Shown here one piece after another: positions 7,733-15,865 of a stretch of 64,000 bases of DNA. The DNA is from Rubrobacter_D sp963840835. Its GTDB lineage: Bacteria > Actinomycetota > Rubrobacteria > Rubrobacterales > Rubrobacteraceae. Made by a program: the position numbers and the translations under genes. A model generated the notes under the pieces. It was not told where the DNA came from, did not search any database, and was given only the letters and a program-made list of their open reading frames with translations. The DNA lies in the NCBI GenBank assembly GCA_963840835.1, contig CAWJAM010000008.1:1-64000 (forward strand), given 5' to 3'. Within the stretch, counting starts at the first letter, position 1; the number at the start of each line of letters is the position of its first letter.

Positions 7733-8518
7733 CTAGCTCGCCCGGTCTATCTCGGTGTGGTATCTGCTGCCCAGTCGTCCGCCCAGGAATCCGCCGAGGA
7801 GCGCCAGGAGCAGGGCGGCGACCCCGGTGACGATGCCGGCGACACCGGCGCCCGCCAGATCGGTTGCTGTGGACGCCACCCCGCTCGCCACGTTGCCAAC
7901 GCCGGCGTCGATCTCGGCGGGCAGAAAGCCCGAAAAGATCAAGGCAACAAGGGCGAGGATCAGGACGACGATAAACGACCAGACCAGCACCATAGCCCCG
8001 TTGCGTCCCCCATCGAAGCGCGCCAGGCGTCCGGCCACGTACCCCCCGAAGAAGTACGTAATGAAGATCAGTACCCCGAAAAGGGCGAGGCCCGTGATGA
8101 TGGAGGCCCCGAACTGCCCCCCCGTAAGGTCGGGTGGGAAGCCGAACGGGACGAGCACGAGCCCGGCGACGGCCGAGAAGATCGCCCCGATTACGAGGGT
8201 GAAAACGAACCCGAGGAAGCTCGCCAGCCAATCCACCCCCCCGTACATGTCCCTGAGCCGGTCCTCTCGCTCCTCGGCCTCCTCGAAGTAACCCCTCGGG
8301 TAAGGGGTCGCCTCCCTGACCGTGTCGGGGCGGTTCGGCGCCCTGATGACCCTGGTCTCCTTCTCCTCGGATTGCCCCTGAGGCACCCTCCGCGTCTCTG
8401 CGCCGCCGCCGTCCTCTCCGCTGGCCCCCCCCGTCGGGACCCGGCGCGTCTCGTCATCGTCCCCCAGGGGGCCCGTCCTGCGGCGCTCCTCGCGGCCTTC
8501 TCCCGGCCTCTCGCTCAT
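7733..8518 (-). CDS. Multi-pass membrane protein with charged N-terminal tail
   Basis: 261 aa. The first ~95 residues are hydrophilic and disordered, with three ETR(R)V-type repeats (ETRRVPTG, ETRRVPQG, ETRVIRAP), which could be phosphoacceptor or binding motifs. Four hydrophobic stretches follow (about 100-128, 137-165, 172-196 and 222-250), each Gly/Ala rich. The layout resembles small YrzE-like membrane proteins of unknown function. It is divergent from glnA, with 288 bases between them. I do not assign a function. Confidence 0.65.
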   Translation of the reverse strand: MSERPGEGREERRRTGPLGDDDETRRVPTGGASGEDGGGAETRRVPQGQSEEKETRVIRAPNRPDTVREATPYPRGYFEEAEEREDRLRDMYGGVDWLASFLGFVFTLVIGAIFSAVAGLVLVPFGFPPDLTGGQFGASIITGLALFGVLIFITYFFGGYVAGRLARFDGGRNGAMVLVWSFIVVLILALVALIFSGFLPAEIDAGVGNVASGVASTATDLAGAGVAGIVTGVAALLLALLGGFLGGRLGSRYHTEIDRAS

Positions 8519-8665
8519 CTTTGCCCCTTTGCGTCATATCGCCGGCCGATCGTCTGTAGTACAGTTCCTGATTCTACCCTGCACGCGTCCCGCGCACGCG
8601 CGGAGGTAACCCGAAACGGCCCCAAAGAACGAGACCGGCCCCCATTTTTGTACATCCGGCCCACA

Positions 8666-8708
8666 ATATGGCCAGGCGGCCCAGCCTGGCTTGTACGCGG
8701 GGCCATAT
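8666..8708 (+). promoter_or_regulatory. Stem-loop in the glnA upstream region
   Basis: Within the 288-base divergent region (8519-8806), ATATGGCC (8666-8673) pairs with GGCCATAT (8701-8708), enclosing a second hairpin CCAGGC/GCCTGG (8672-8689). It ends about 100 bases before glnA. It could be a cis-acting RNA or a protein-binding site. It does not match the glutamine riboswitch consensus as I know it. The rest of the gap shows nothing else clear. Confidence 0.35.
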
Positions 8709-8806
8709 GCAACGGGTACGCCCCTCCATATCATGGCGGGTGTTGCTGGCAAGCTCCCGTCCGGGGGCTTGGTGAAGAACAGATATCCGAGGAGGTAGGC
8801 TTGGCG

Positions 8807-10132
8807 ATGGCTGACAGGCAGAGCGTGTTGCAGCAGGCGCAAGAGAACAACGTGCAGTTCATCAGGCTTTGGTTCACCGACGTGCTCGGGACTCTAAAGA
8901 GCTTCGCGATCACGGTCGAGGAGTTGGAGGACGCCCTCGACGGGGGCATGGGCTTCGACGGGTCTTCGATCACGGGCTACCAGGACATCGAGGAGTCCGA
9001 CATGATCGCCATGCCAGACCCTTCGACCTTCCAGGTGATCCCGTGGAGCCCTCAGGACGCGCCGACGGCGCGGATGATCTGCGACGTGAGGACGCCGGAC
9101 GGCGACCCCTACGTCGGCGACCCGCGCCACGTCCTGAGGCGCGCCCTGGAGCGGGCGAACGAGATGGGCTTCGACAAGTTCTACTGCGGGCCCGAGCTCG
9201 AGTTCTTCTATTTCAGGGACTCCAAGGGCACCGAGCCCCTCGACTACGGCGGCTACTTCGACCTGACGACGCTCGATGCGGCGACGGCCCTGAGGCGCGA
9301 GACCGTGCAGTCGTTGCAGCAGCTCGGCATAAAGGTCGAATACTCGCACCACGAGGTCGGCATCTCCCAGCACGAGATCGACCTCCGCTTCGACGACGCC
9401 ATGACGATGGCCGACAAGGTGATGACCTACAAGACCGTGGTCAAGGAGGTCGCTACCCGCCACGGCGTCTACGCGACGTTCATGCCCAAGCCACTCATAG
9501 ACCAGAACGGCTCGGGGATGCACACCCACCAGAGCCTGTTCTCGGGCGGCAAGAACGCCTTCTTCGACGCCGACAACGAGTACTTCCTCTCCAGCGAGGC
9601 CCAGTCGTTCATCGCCGGCCAGCTTAGGCACGCGCGCGAGATCAGCATAATCTTCGCCCAGCACGTGAACTCCTACAAGCGGCTGGTCCCAGGCTACGAG
9701 GCCCCTGTCTACATCGCCTGGAGCCGCCGCAACCGCTCCGCCCTTGTCCGCGTCCCCCTCTACCACCCGGGCCAGGAGAGGGCGACCCGCATGGAGCTCC
9801 GCTGCCCAGACCCCGCGGCCAACATCTACCTGTGCTTCGCAGCCCTCCTGCACGCCGGCCTCGAAGGCATCGAGAAGGGCTACGAGCTGCCAGAACCGAT
9901 GGAGCGCAACCTCTACAACCTCAGCGCCGAAGAGCGCCAGAAGATGGGCATCGAGAGCCTGCCCGCCGATCTCGGTGAGGCCATCAAGGAGGCCGAGAAC
10001 TCGGAGCTGCTGCACAAGGCGCTCGGCGAACACACTTACACCCGACTCCTGCAACTCAAGCGCGAGGAGTTCGAGGACTACAGGGTGCAGGTGACGCCGT
10101 ACGAGCTCGAGAAATTCTTGCCGGTTTTGTAG
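8807..10132 (+). CDS. glnA: Glutamine synthetase, type I
   Basis: Converts glutamate, ammonia and ATP to glutamine; forms a dodecamer in the cytosol. Recognised by GFDGSSITGY near the N-terminus, the metal-site CGPELEFF, HHEVGISQHEIDLRF, NGSGMHTHQSLF in the ATP site and RNRSALVRVP. At 441 aa it lacks the ~25-residue insertion of the adenylylated beta subtype, so it fits the alpha subtype found in Gram-positives and thermophiles, although an NLYNLS segment resembles the tyrosine loop. GGAGG at 8791 is 5 bases from an in-frame TTG (8801) and 11 from the ATG (8807), so translation may begin two codons earlier. The TAG stop begins a family 2 heptad array. Confidence 0.95.
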   Translation: MADRQSVLQQAQENNVQFIRLWFTDVLGTLKSFAITVEELEDALDGGMGFDGSSITGYQDIEESDMIAMPDPSTFQVIPWSPQDAPTARMICDVRTPDGDPYVGDPRHVLRRALERANEMGFDKFYCGPELEFFYFRDSKGTEPLDYGGYFDLTTLDAATALRRETVQSLQQLGIKVEYSHHEVGISQHEIDLRFDDAMTMADKVMTYKTVVKEVATRHGVYATFMPKPLIDQNGSGMHTHQSLFSGGKNAFFDADNEYFLSSEAQSFIAGQLRHAREISIIFAQHVNSYKRLVPGYEAPVYIAWSRRNRSALVRVPLYHPGQERATRMELRCPDPAANIYLCFAALLHAGLEGIEKGYELPEPMERNLYNLSAEERQKMGIESLPADLGEAIKEAENSELLHKALGEHTYTRLLQLKREEFEDYRVQVTPYELEKFLPVL

Positions 10133-10163
10133 GTTTCAGGCTACAGGCATCAGGTTTCAGGTT
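10130..10163. repeat. Family 2 heptads at the glnA stop codon
   Basis: The 18 bases TAGGTTTCAGGCTACAGG, beginning with the stop codon itself, are identical to those at the hisB and hom stops. Further heptads (CATCAGG, TTTCAGG) follow before the hairpin at 10164. Confidence 0.75.
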
Positions 10164-10187
10164 GGGGTGCGGTTATTGCCGCACCCC
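10164..10187 (+). terminator. Hairpin after glnA
   Basis: GGGGTGCGG and CCGCACCCC form a 9-bp perfect stem around a 6-base loop (TTATTG) just downstream of glnA. There is no T-tract, so it may act as a weak intrinsic terminator or an RNA 3'-end stabiliser. Confidence 0.45.
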
Positions 10188-10260
10188 TCGTACGTAGCCG
10201 AGACCCGGCACGATATGCGAAACATTCTCCAGCCGATTGGCCTGGCACGACCCGACCCCC

Positions 10261-10301
10261 TGTAGGGGCGGTTCGCGAACCGCCCTAGAGCGCGAACCGC
10301 C
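10261..10301. repeat. 20-bp palindrome with a partial second copy at the hisN stop
   Basis: GGGCGGTTCG plus CGAACCGCCC is a perfect 20-bp palindrome (10266-10285); a second half (GCGAACCGCCCTA) follows and runs into the minus-strand TAG stop of hisN. Similar GTAGGGGCGG...CCGCCC hairpins are scattered in genomes of several phyla as small mobile repeats; the relation here is a suggestion from memory. Confidence 0.5.
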
Positions 10302-11075
10302 CTAATCGCCGTCAACAAGGCGCAGCACCTCGGGCAGAAGGGTCTGCGTGGTGCTCATGGCCTCGTTTGCGTAGATGGTCTCTTTGCCTGACCAGTCCCC
10401 GAAGTAGCCGCCGGCCTCGCGCAGTATCGGCGGGAAAGGGCCACAGTCCCAGAGGTTCATGATGGGGTCGAGCATCAGGTCTGCCCTGCCTGTGGCGACG
10501 AGGGCGTGGCCGTAGGCGTCGGACCAGCCGCGGTTGGCTCCGGCTGTGGAGAGCAGGCGCTCCCAGGCCGCAGCGCGTCCGTGCTCTCCGAAGCTTGCGG
10601 CGTCGGTGAAGCAGGCTATTCCTTGCGCCACGCTCTGGGTTTTCGAGACGCGTGCCCTGCGGCCATTCAGCAAACATCCCTCGCCGGTGGCTGCGCAGAC
10701 CATCTCGTCGATGGCAGGGAAGTAGGCGGCGCCGACTTCGCAGACGCCGTGTATCTCTAGCCCGATCAGGACTCCGTAGAGAGGGACGCCCCTGACGAAT
10801 GACTTCGTCCCGTCTATGGGGTCGAGGATCCAACGGTGGTCCGAGTCAGCTCCCTCCGTCTCCCCGTACTCTTCTCCCACGATCGCGTGCCTCGGGTAGC
10901 GCTTCCCGATCCTATCGCGGAGGAGCTTCTCAGCCTCCCTGTCGGCCACCGTCACAGGCGTATCGTCGTCCTTGAACTCAGGACGGGCCGCCTCGGTCCC
11001 GAAGTAGCCGAGCGTGAGCCGCCCGGCCTCGTATGCGGTCTGGACGCAGAACTCCAGGTAAGGTCGCAACTTCAC
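10302..11075 (-). CDS. hisN: Histidinol-phosphatase, inositol-monophosphatase type
   Basis: IMPase-superfamily phosphatase of 257 aa that fits HisN, which hydrolyses histidinol phosphate, the penultimate step of histidine synthesis. Metal-site motifs are VGEEYGE, WILDPIDGTKSFV (about 93-105) and the C-terminal MNLWDCGP. The segment WSDAYGHALVATGRADLMLDP distinguishes HisN from true inositol monophosphatases, which usually have a GSAAL-type segment. It starts with GTG at 11073-11075. It is away from the his operon at 30-36 kb, as is common in actinobacteria. Confidence 0.85.
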   Translation of the reverse strand: MKLRPYLEFCVQTAYEAGRLTLGYFGTEAARPEFKDDDTPVTVADREAEKLLRDRIGKRYPRHAIVGEEYGETEGADSDHRWILDPIDGTKSFVRGVPLYGVLIGLEIHGVCEVGAAYFPAIDEMVCAATGEGCLLNGRRARVSKTQSVAQGIACFTDAASFGEHGRAAAWERLLSTAGANRGWSDAYGHALVATGRADLMLDPIMNLWDCGPFPPILREAGGYFGDWSGKETIYANEAMSTTQTLLPEVLRLVDGD

Positions 11076-11172
11076 GTCCCCAAGATAGCACTATGTCGGG
11101 CCCTCAGGGTCATGCGCTACCTGTCAGCCGGCCCAAATGAACCCTGGGACCAGAGAGCGTCTCCCTTTCCCC

Positions 11173-11178
11173 TATAAT
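11173..11178 (+). promoter_or_regulatory. Likely -10 box for the pepA operon
   Basis: A perfect TATAAT lies 41 bases before the TTG start of pepA in an otherwise GC-rich gap. No good -35 hexamer is evident. Confidence 0.4.
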
Positions 11179-11219
11179 CTACGCGGTCTCGTGTACTTTT
11201 TGAGAGAGGTGGTTCGGAC

Positions 11220-12676
11220 TTGGTCACGATCGGCGCTACGAGCCGGACAACCGAAGGATTCGCGCCTGAGCTTCTCGCGGTCCCCTTCTTCGAGGGGGAA
11301 CACCCGCAGGACCTCGGCGAAGACGCCGCCAGGGTGGTATCGGAGGAAGACTTCTCCGGGAAGGCTGGCGAGACGGCCCTGCTGTACGGGCAGCAAGGCC
11401 CTGCGCCCCGGCTGTTGCTGGTCGGACTCGGCGATAGGGACCATGCAAGGCCCGAGAAGCTGCGCCGCGCCGCGGCAACAGTGGTCCGTCGCGCCAGGAC
11501 GCTCAAGCTGCGCGATGCGGCCCTCTCGCTGCCGACCCTGCCCGATACGGGCACCTGGGAGGCCGCGCGGGTCGCGGCTGAGGGAGCGAAGCTCGGCCTG
11601 TACCGCTTCCTGAGGCACAAGACCACCGCCGACGGCCACGAGCTCGAAAAATTCTGGCTCGTAGCCGACGAAGAGGGGCTGGATGACGCCCAAGAAGGAG
11701 CCGACATCGGCGCGAAGGTGGCGGCAGGTGCCGCGCTCGCCCGCGACCTCGCCAACGAGCCGTCTAACGTGGCGACTCCGGAGTACCTTGCGAGAGCGGG
11801 CGCGGAGAATAGCCGGGGAGTACGGTATGCGGTGCGAAGTTCTGGACCGCGCCGGGATCGAAGCCGAGGGGCTAACGGGCCTCGCGACCGTGGGCCGGTC
11901 GGCCTCGAACGAGCCACGGTTCATCGTACTCGAGCACCGCGATGGAGGGCGAAGAAGCGCCCGTCGTCCTCGTAGGGAAGGCGGTCACCTTCGACTCAGG
12001 AGGCATCTCCATAAAGCCCACGGCGGGCATGGAGGAAATGAAGTTCGACATGAGCGGCGGCGCGGCGGTGCTCGGGGCGATGGAGGCGGTCGGGGCCCTG
12101 GACCTACCGCTGCACGTCGTCGCCCTGGTGCCGGCGACCGAGAACCTGCCTGGCGGGGACGCCTTCAAGCCTGGCGACGTACTGGAGATGCACTCAGGGA
12201 AGACGGTGGAGATACTCACCACCGATGCTGAGGGGCGTCTCATCCTCGCCGACGCCCTCTCCTACGCCCGCCGCTACGAGCCATCAGTCGTGGTCGACTG
12301 CGCGACCCTCACGGGCGCTTGCGTCGTCGCGCTGGGGGCGCACGCGTCGGGCCTCATGGGCAACGACGAGGATTTGATCGCCGAGGTAAAGGCGGCGGGC
12401 GAGGCGACCGGGGAGAGGGCCTGGCCCTTGCCGCTGTTCGAGGAGTACACGGAGCAGATCAAGGGCGACACGGCGGACATAAAGAACTCGGGGGGACGCG
12501 GAGGTGGCGCGCTGACCGCGGGAGCCTTTCTCAAGGAGTTCGCAGACTACCCGTGGGCCCACCTGGATATCGCGGGAACGGCCTACGGCAAGAAGGGCAA
12601 CGCATACACCACGAAGGGCGCGACCGGCGTCCCGACCCGGCTGCTGGTCGAGTTCCTGATAGGGAGGACGCGATGA
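11220..12676 (+). pseudogene. pepA: Leucyl aminopeptidase (M17), two frameshifts as sequenced
   Basis: M17 metallo-aminopeptidase, about 484 codons, broken into three frames. Frame 1 (from the TTG at 11220, AGAGAGG upstream) carries the N-terminal domain to ANEPSNVATPEYLA; frame 2 continues RARRIAGEYGMRCEVLD to about FIVLEHRDG; frame 3 carries the catalytic part VGKAVTFDSGGISIKP, the two-metal motif NTDAEGR equivalent (TTDAEGRLILADAL) and the C-terminus. Removing one A near 11793-11796 and one G near 11946-11948 restores a single frame. All catalytic motifs survive, so either the sequence has two errors or the loss is very recent. Its end overlaps the MBL gene (ATGA), making it first in a five-gene operon. 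Confidence 0.85.
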
Positions 12677-13311
12677 TCCTGGAGATGCTAACCGTCGGTC
12701 CCTTCCAGGAGAACTGTTACATCATAGGAGACGAAGATTCGGGCACGGGAGCGGTCATAGATCCCGGCGACGAGGCGGCCCGTATCGCCATGGCGGTCGA
12801 GCAAACGGGGCTGGAGATAGGCTCCATAATCGTCACCCACGCCCACATAGACCACGTCGGGGCCGTCGCCGCCCTCGTCGACGAGTACGCCTGTCCGGTC
12901 CTGATGCACGCCGAGGCCGAACCCATGCTGAACCAGCTTCCGACCCAGGCGATGATGATGGGCCTAAGGTTCGGCAAGGTTCCCGCCGTCGACCGACACA
13001 TCGAGGACGAGGAGGTTCTCGAGGTCGGGGATCTCAGGTTGCGCTCGCTCTACACGCCCGGTCACGCGCCTGGCCACCTGGCTTTCTACGTCGAAGACGA
13101 AGGTCTAGTCCTGTCAGGCGACGCGCTCTTCGCCGGCAGCGTCGGGAGGGTGGATTTGCCCGGCGGCAGCATGGAGGTTCTGATACGCAGCATCGAGGAG
13201 CGCCTCTTGACGCTTCCCGACGAGACAATTGTTTATTCGGGGCACGGGCCGCGGACCACGATCGGGGACGAACGTGTGTCCAATCCGTTTTTGCAGGGGG
13301 GTATGTTTTGA
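12673..13311 (+). CDS. MBL-fold hydrolase, hydroxyacylglutathione-hydrolase-like
   Basis: A 212-aa metallo-beta-lactamase-fold protein of the YcbL/YqgX glyoxalase II-like group. The zinc motif THAHIDH is at about 56-62; further ligands are in TPGHAPGHL and SGDALF, and SGHGPRTTIGDE near the end is typical. Glyoxalase II-like proteins hydrolyse thiol esters, but substrate cannot be deduced, particularly in a group that may not make glutathione. The ATG overlaps the pepA stop, and its own TGA overlaps the TTG of the next gene. Confidence 0.85.
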   Translation: MILEMLTVGPFQENCYIIGDEDSGTGAVIDPGDEAARIAMAVEQTGLEIGSIIVTHAHIDHVGAVAALVDEYACPVLMHAEAEPMLNQLPTQAMMMGLRFGKVPAVDRHIEDEEVLEVGDLRLRSLYTPGHAPGHLAFYVEDEGLVLSGDALFAGSVGRVDLPGGSMEVLIRSIEERLLTLPDETIVYSGHGPRTTIGDERVSNPFLQGGMF

Positions 13312-13832
13312 GCGAGAGCGTCCACAAGCACAGGGAATCGGCGCCCGAGACGGTCAGGATCGCCATACTGACCATCAGCGACACCAGGACCCGCGAGACC
13401 GACACGGGAGGCGACGTTGCGGAGGAGCTGTTGCGGGATGCTGGGCATGAGATCGTGGCGCGCCGGATCGTCAGGGACGAGGTCGCCGGCATAAGGAACA
13501 ACCTCGTGGACTTGCTCGCGAGCTCCGACGTCGACGCCGTCGTCACGACGGGCGGGACGGGCATCTCGGCGCGAGACACCACCTATGAGGTCGTCGAGCG
13601 CATGATCGAGAAGAAACTCGAAGGGTTCGGCGAGATCTTCAGGATGCTCTCCTACGAGGAGATCGGGGCCGCAGCCATCATGAGCCGCGCGCTCGCCGGC
13701 GCCGTCGGCACCAAATTCGTCGCGAGCCTGCCGGGATCCCTTAACGCGGTCAGGCTAGCCGTGGAAAAGCTCCTCGTTCCCGAGCTGGCGCACGTAGTGT
13801 TCGAGCTTCGCAAGCACCAGGAAAGCAGGTAG
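13308..13832 (+). CDS. moaB: MoaB/MogA family molybdopterin adenylyltransferase
   Basis: 174-aa protein that adenylylates molybdopterin before metal insertion in molybdenum cofactor synthesis. It has the family's TTGGTGISARDTT nucleotide loop, the EKKLEGFGEIFRMLSYEEIG helix, MSRALAGAVG and SLPGSLNAV. The fused MoeA or a CNX1-type partner is absent. It starts at TTG 13308, overlapping the MBL gene by four bases. No other Mo-cofactor gene is in the window. Confidence 0.85.
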   Translation: MSESVHKHRESAPETVRIAILTISDTRTRETDTGGDVAEELLRDAGHEIVARRIVRDEVAGIRNNLVDLLASSDVDAVVTTGGTGISARDTTYEVVERMIEKKLEGFGEIFRMLSYEEIGAAAIMSRALAGAVGTKFVASLPGSLNAVRLAVEKLLVPELAHVVFELRKHQESR

Positions 13833-13836
13833 AGAG

Positions 13837-14094
13837 ATGGAGAGAGAACCCCTGTCCTCCGAATCCGAGGCGCTCTGGCTCAGACTGTGGGAGATCTGGC
13901 AGGATAACGACGAGGAGGACGTGGTCCTCGACGCTTCGGAGCTTGCCGACCTCGAAGAGGAGATCCCGGGCCTCGAAAACAGGATGAAGACGGCCCTCGC
14001 CTACCTCCAGCGCGCCCGCTACATTCAGTACCGCTCCGGCGTCGGAGAAGAGGGCATAGAGCCGATCCTCTACGACGTCTACGAGCCCCGCTGA
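13837..14094 (+). CDS. Acidic hypothetical protein in the pepA operon
   Basis: 85 aa, rich in Glu and Asp, beginning MEREPLSSESEALWLRLWE and ending PILYDVYEPR. A predicted helical protein with no membrane segment. It starts 4 bases after the MoaB stop with GAGAG upstream, so it is part of the operon. I recognise no family. A 9-codon ORF overlaps its stop (TGATG) and ends inside the ribosome site of the next gene, possibly coupling the two. Confidence 0.6.
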   Translation: MEREPLSSESEALWLRLWEIWQDNDEEDVVLDASELADLEEEIPGLENRMKTALAYLQRARYIQYRSGVGEEGIEPILYDVYEPR

Positions 14095-14128
14095 TGTCGA
14101 CGCAGAAGAAACGAGGAGGGTGAGCAGG

Positions 14129-14575
14129 ATGACCTGGCTCTTGTTGCTCCCCTTGGCGCTCGCCGCCGGGATGGCCGCGCCAACCCAGTTCGCCATCAAC
14201 AGCCAGCTACGCCACGTCGTCGGCGGCCCGGTCCTGGCTGCCGCCCTCTCTTTTCTCGTCGGGACGATTGTTCTTTTCGCTACCGCCGCGATCTTGCGTC
14301 GCTCCGTGCCGGAGCTGGGTGCCATCATGAGCGCGCCCTGGTGGATGTGGCTCGGCGGTCTGCTCGGCGCTTTCTTCGTATGCGCTTCGATCGTCCTCAC
14401 ACCACGCCTCGGCGCGGCGACGACGGTCGGCCTGTTCCTGGCCGGGCAGGTAATCGCCTCGATAACGATTGACCACTTCGGCCTGCTAGGCGTCCCCGTG
14501 CAGGCCGCTAGCATCCCCCGCCTCCTTGGCGCGCTGCTGATCATCGTCGGGGTCGCCGTCGTCCAAAAGTTCTAA
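14129..14575 (+). CDS. YdcZ/DUF606-type DMT membrane transporter
   Basis: 148 aa with five hydrophobic helices and the family features NSQLRHVVGGPVLAAALSF and the repeated LGAATTVGLFLAGQVIASI, PRLLGALLIIVGV. These small drug/metabolite-transporter relatives usually work as dimers or pairs; the substrate is unknown. The upstream GTG at 14120 overlaps the GGAGGG site, so the ATG at 14129 (9 bases from GGAGG) is the better start. It is the last gene of the pepA operon. Confidence 0.75.
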   Translation: MTWLLLLPLALAAGMAAPTQFAINSQLRHVVGGPVLAAALSFLVGTIVLFATAAILRRSVPELGAIMSAPWWMWLGGLLGAFFVCASIVLTPRLGAATTVGLFLAGQVIASITIDHFGLLGVPVQAASIPRLLGALLIIVGVAVVQKF

Positions 14576-14581
14576 CGCCCC

Positions 14582-14656
14582 GCGGAGGGAAAGTTCCTCC
14601 GCAGGACGAAATATCTGGCTTGAGGTTTTTCTGATGCCTGAAGCCTGTAGCCTCTA
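14582..14656. repeat. Terminator-like hairpin and family 2 heptads between convergent genes
   Basis: GCGGAGG (14582-14588) pairs with CCTCCGC (14596-14602), with GGTTTTT about 20 bases later. At 14628-14656 heptads CTGATGC-CTGAAGC-CTGTAGC run into the minus-strand TAG stop of the aldolase gene. Confidence 0.6.
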
Positions 14657-15682
14657 GGTCACCGTCAGTTTGTGGCCCTGCTCTCTGTACCGGACGGCCA
14701 TGTCGGGGAGCGGGATGGGGTCGTAGTCCTTCGCGTGACCCGCCTGCCCGAAGGCCTCCATACGCGCCTTGACTACCTCCTGCATCGCGGCGCGGGCGGG
14801 CTTCAGATAGTAGCGGGGGTCGAACTCGGAGGGGTCCTCGGCGAAAGCCTTGCGGATCGCGCCTGTCGCGGCGAGGCGGAGGTCGGTATCGACGTTGACC
14901 TTCCTCACGCCGTGTCTGATGCCCTCCTGAATCTCGCGGACGGGGACGCCCCACGTCGGCTCGATTCTCCCGCCGTACTCGTTGATGATGTCGACGAGTT
15001 CTTTCGGCACGCTCGATGAACCGTGCATGACGAGGTGAGTGGTTGGGAGACGCTCGTTGATCTCCTCGATGATATGCATCGCCAGCACTTCGCGGTCCGG
15101 CTCCTTGGTGAACTTGTAGGCGCCGTGGCTCGTCCCGATGGCTACCGCCAGGGCGTCAACCCCCGTCCGCTCGACGAACTCGACGGCCTGGTCGGGATCC
15201 GTGAGGCTTACCACGCCGGATCCCACGCCATCCTCTATACCGCCTAGCGTCCCGAGCTCACCCTCCACGGTCACGCCGGCCTCGTGGGCCATCTCGACCA
15301 CCTCGCGCGTTACGCGCACGTTGTACTCGAAGTCCGCCGGGGTCTTGCCGTCGTCCATCAGCGAACCGTCCATCATAACGCTGGTGAAGCCGAGTTCGAT
15401 CGCGCTCTTGCACGTCTCGGGCGAGTTCCCGTGGTCCTGGTGCAATGCCACGGAGATCTCCGGGTAGACCTCTGTTGCGGCCTCCATGAGGTGGTAGAGG
15501 AAGCGGTCGTTCGCGTACTTGCGCGCCCCCCGCGAGGCCTGGATAATAACGGGAGACTCCGTCTCGCGCGCGGCCTCCATGATCGCCTGCACCTGCTCCA
15601 GGTTATTGACGTTGAACGCCCCAACACCGTATCCGCCCTTTGCAGCCTCGTCCAGAAGCTGCCGCATCGTAACAAGTGCCAT
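14654..15682 (-). CDS. fba: Class II fructose-bisphosphate aldolase
   Basis: Zinc-dependent aldolase of glycolysis and gluconeogenesis, 342 aa. The zinc and catalytic motif ALHQDHG is at about 79-85 (His81, Asp83, His84); other signatures are VEGELGTLGGIED, AIGTSHGAYKF, LVMHGSSSVP and the phosphate-binding VNVDTDLRLA. The size and YYLKPARAAMQEVVKARMEAFGQAG ending fit the CbbA-type group. The open frame continues upstream, but the ATG at 15682 has AGGAGG at good spacing and begins with the usual MRQLLDEA. It is monocistronic; its promoter must lie in the 182-base gap to the pentapeptide gene. Confidence 0.94.
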   Translation of the reverse strand: MALVTMRQLLDEAAKGGYGVGAFNVNNLEQVQAIMEAARETESPVIIQASRGARKYANDRFLYHLMEAATEVYPEISVALHQDHGNSPETCKSAIELGFTSVMMDGSLMDDGKTPADFEYNVRVTREVVEMAHEAGVTVEGELGTLGGIEDGVGSGVVSLTDPDQAVEFVERTGVDALAVAIGTSHGAYKFTKEPDREVLAMHIIEEINERLPTTHLVMHGSSSVPKELVDIINEYGGRIEPTWGVPVREIQEGIRHGVRKVNVDTDLRLAATGAIRKAFAEDPSEFDPRYYLKPARAAMQEVVKARMEAFGQAGHAKDYDPIPLPDMAVRYREQGHKLTVT

Positions 15683-15865
15683 CTGGGTAATCCTCCTATC
15701 TCGAAGTACCACAACCCGCCACCGTGACGGGAGCGGCAAGTATAGACGCTTTTGCATCTAGTACCCAGGTCGGGGAGCAAAGTACGGTCGGAGCCCGAAC
15801 GATCAGGCCTTCGAGCAGCAAATATACGGAACTGGAACCGCTGTCTTCCCGTTCTCCCCGTGCCC

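Noticed and set aside
7727..8806. Long N-terminal extension of glnA
   Set aside because: Frame is open by chance across the divergent membrane-protein gene; the family start and GGAGG are at 8791-8809.
11160..11220. Riboswitch upstream of pepA
   Set aside because: Only a TATAAT and a short leader; no conserved aptamer sequence.
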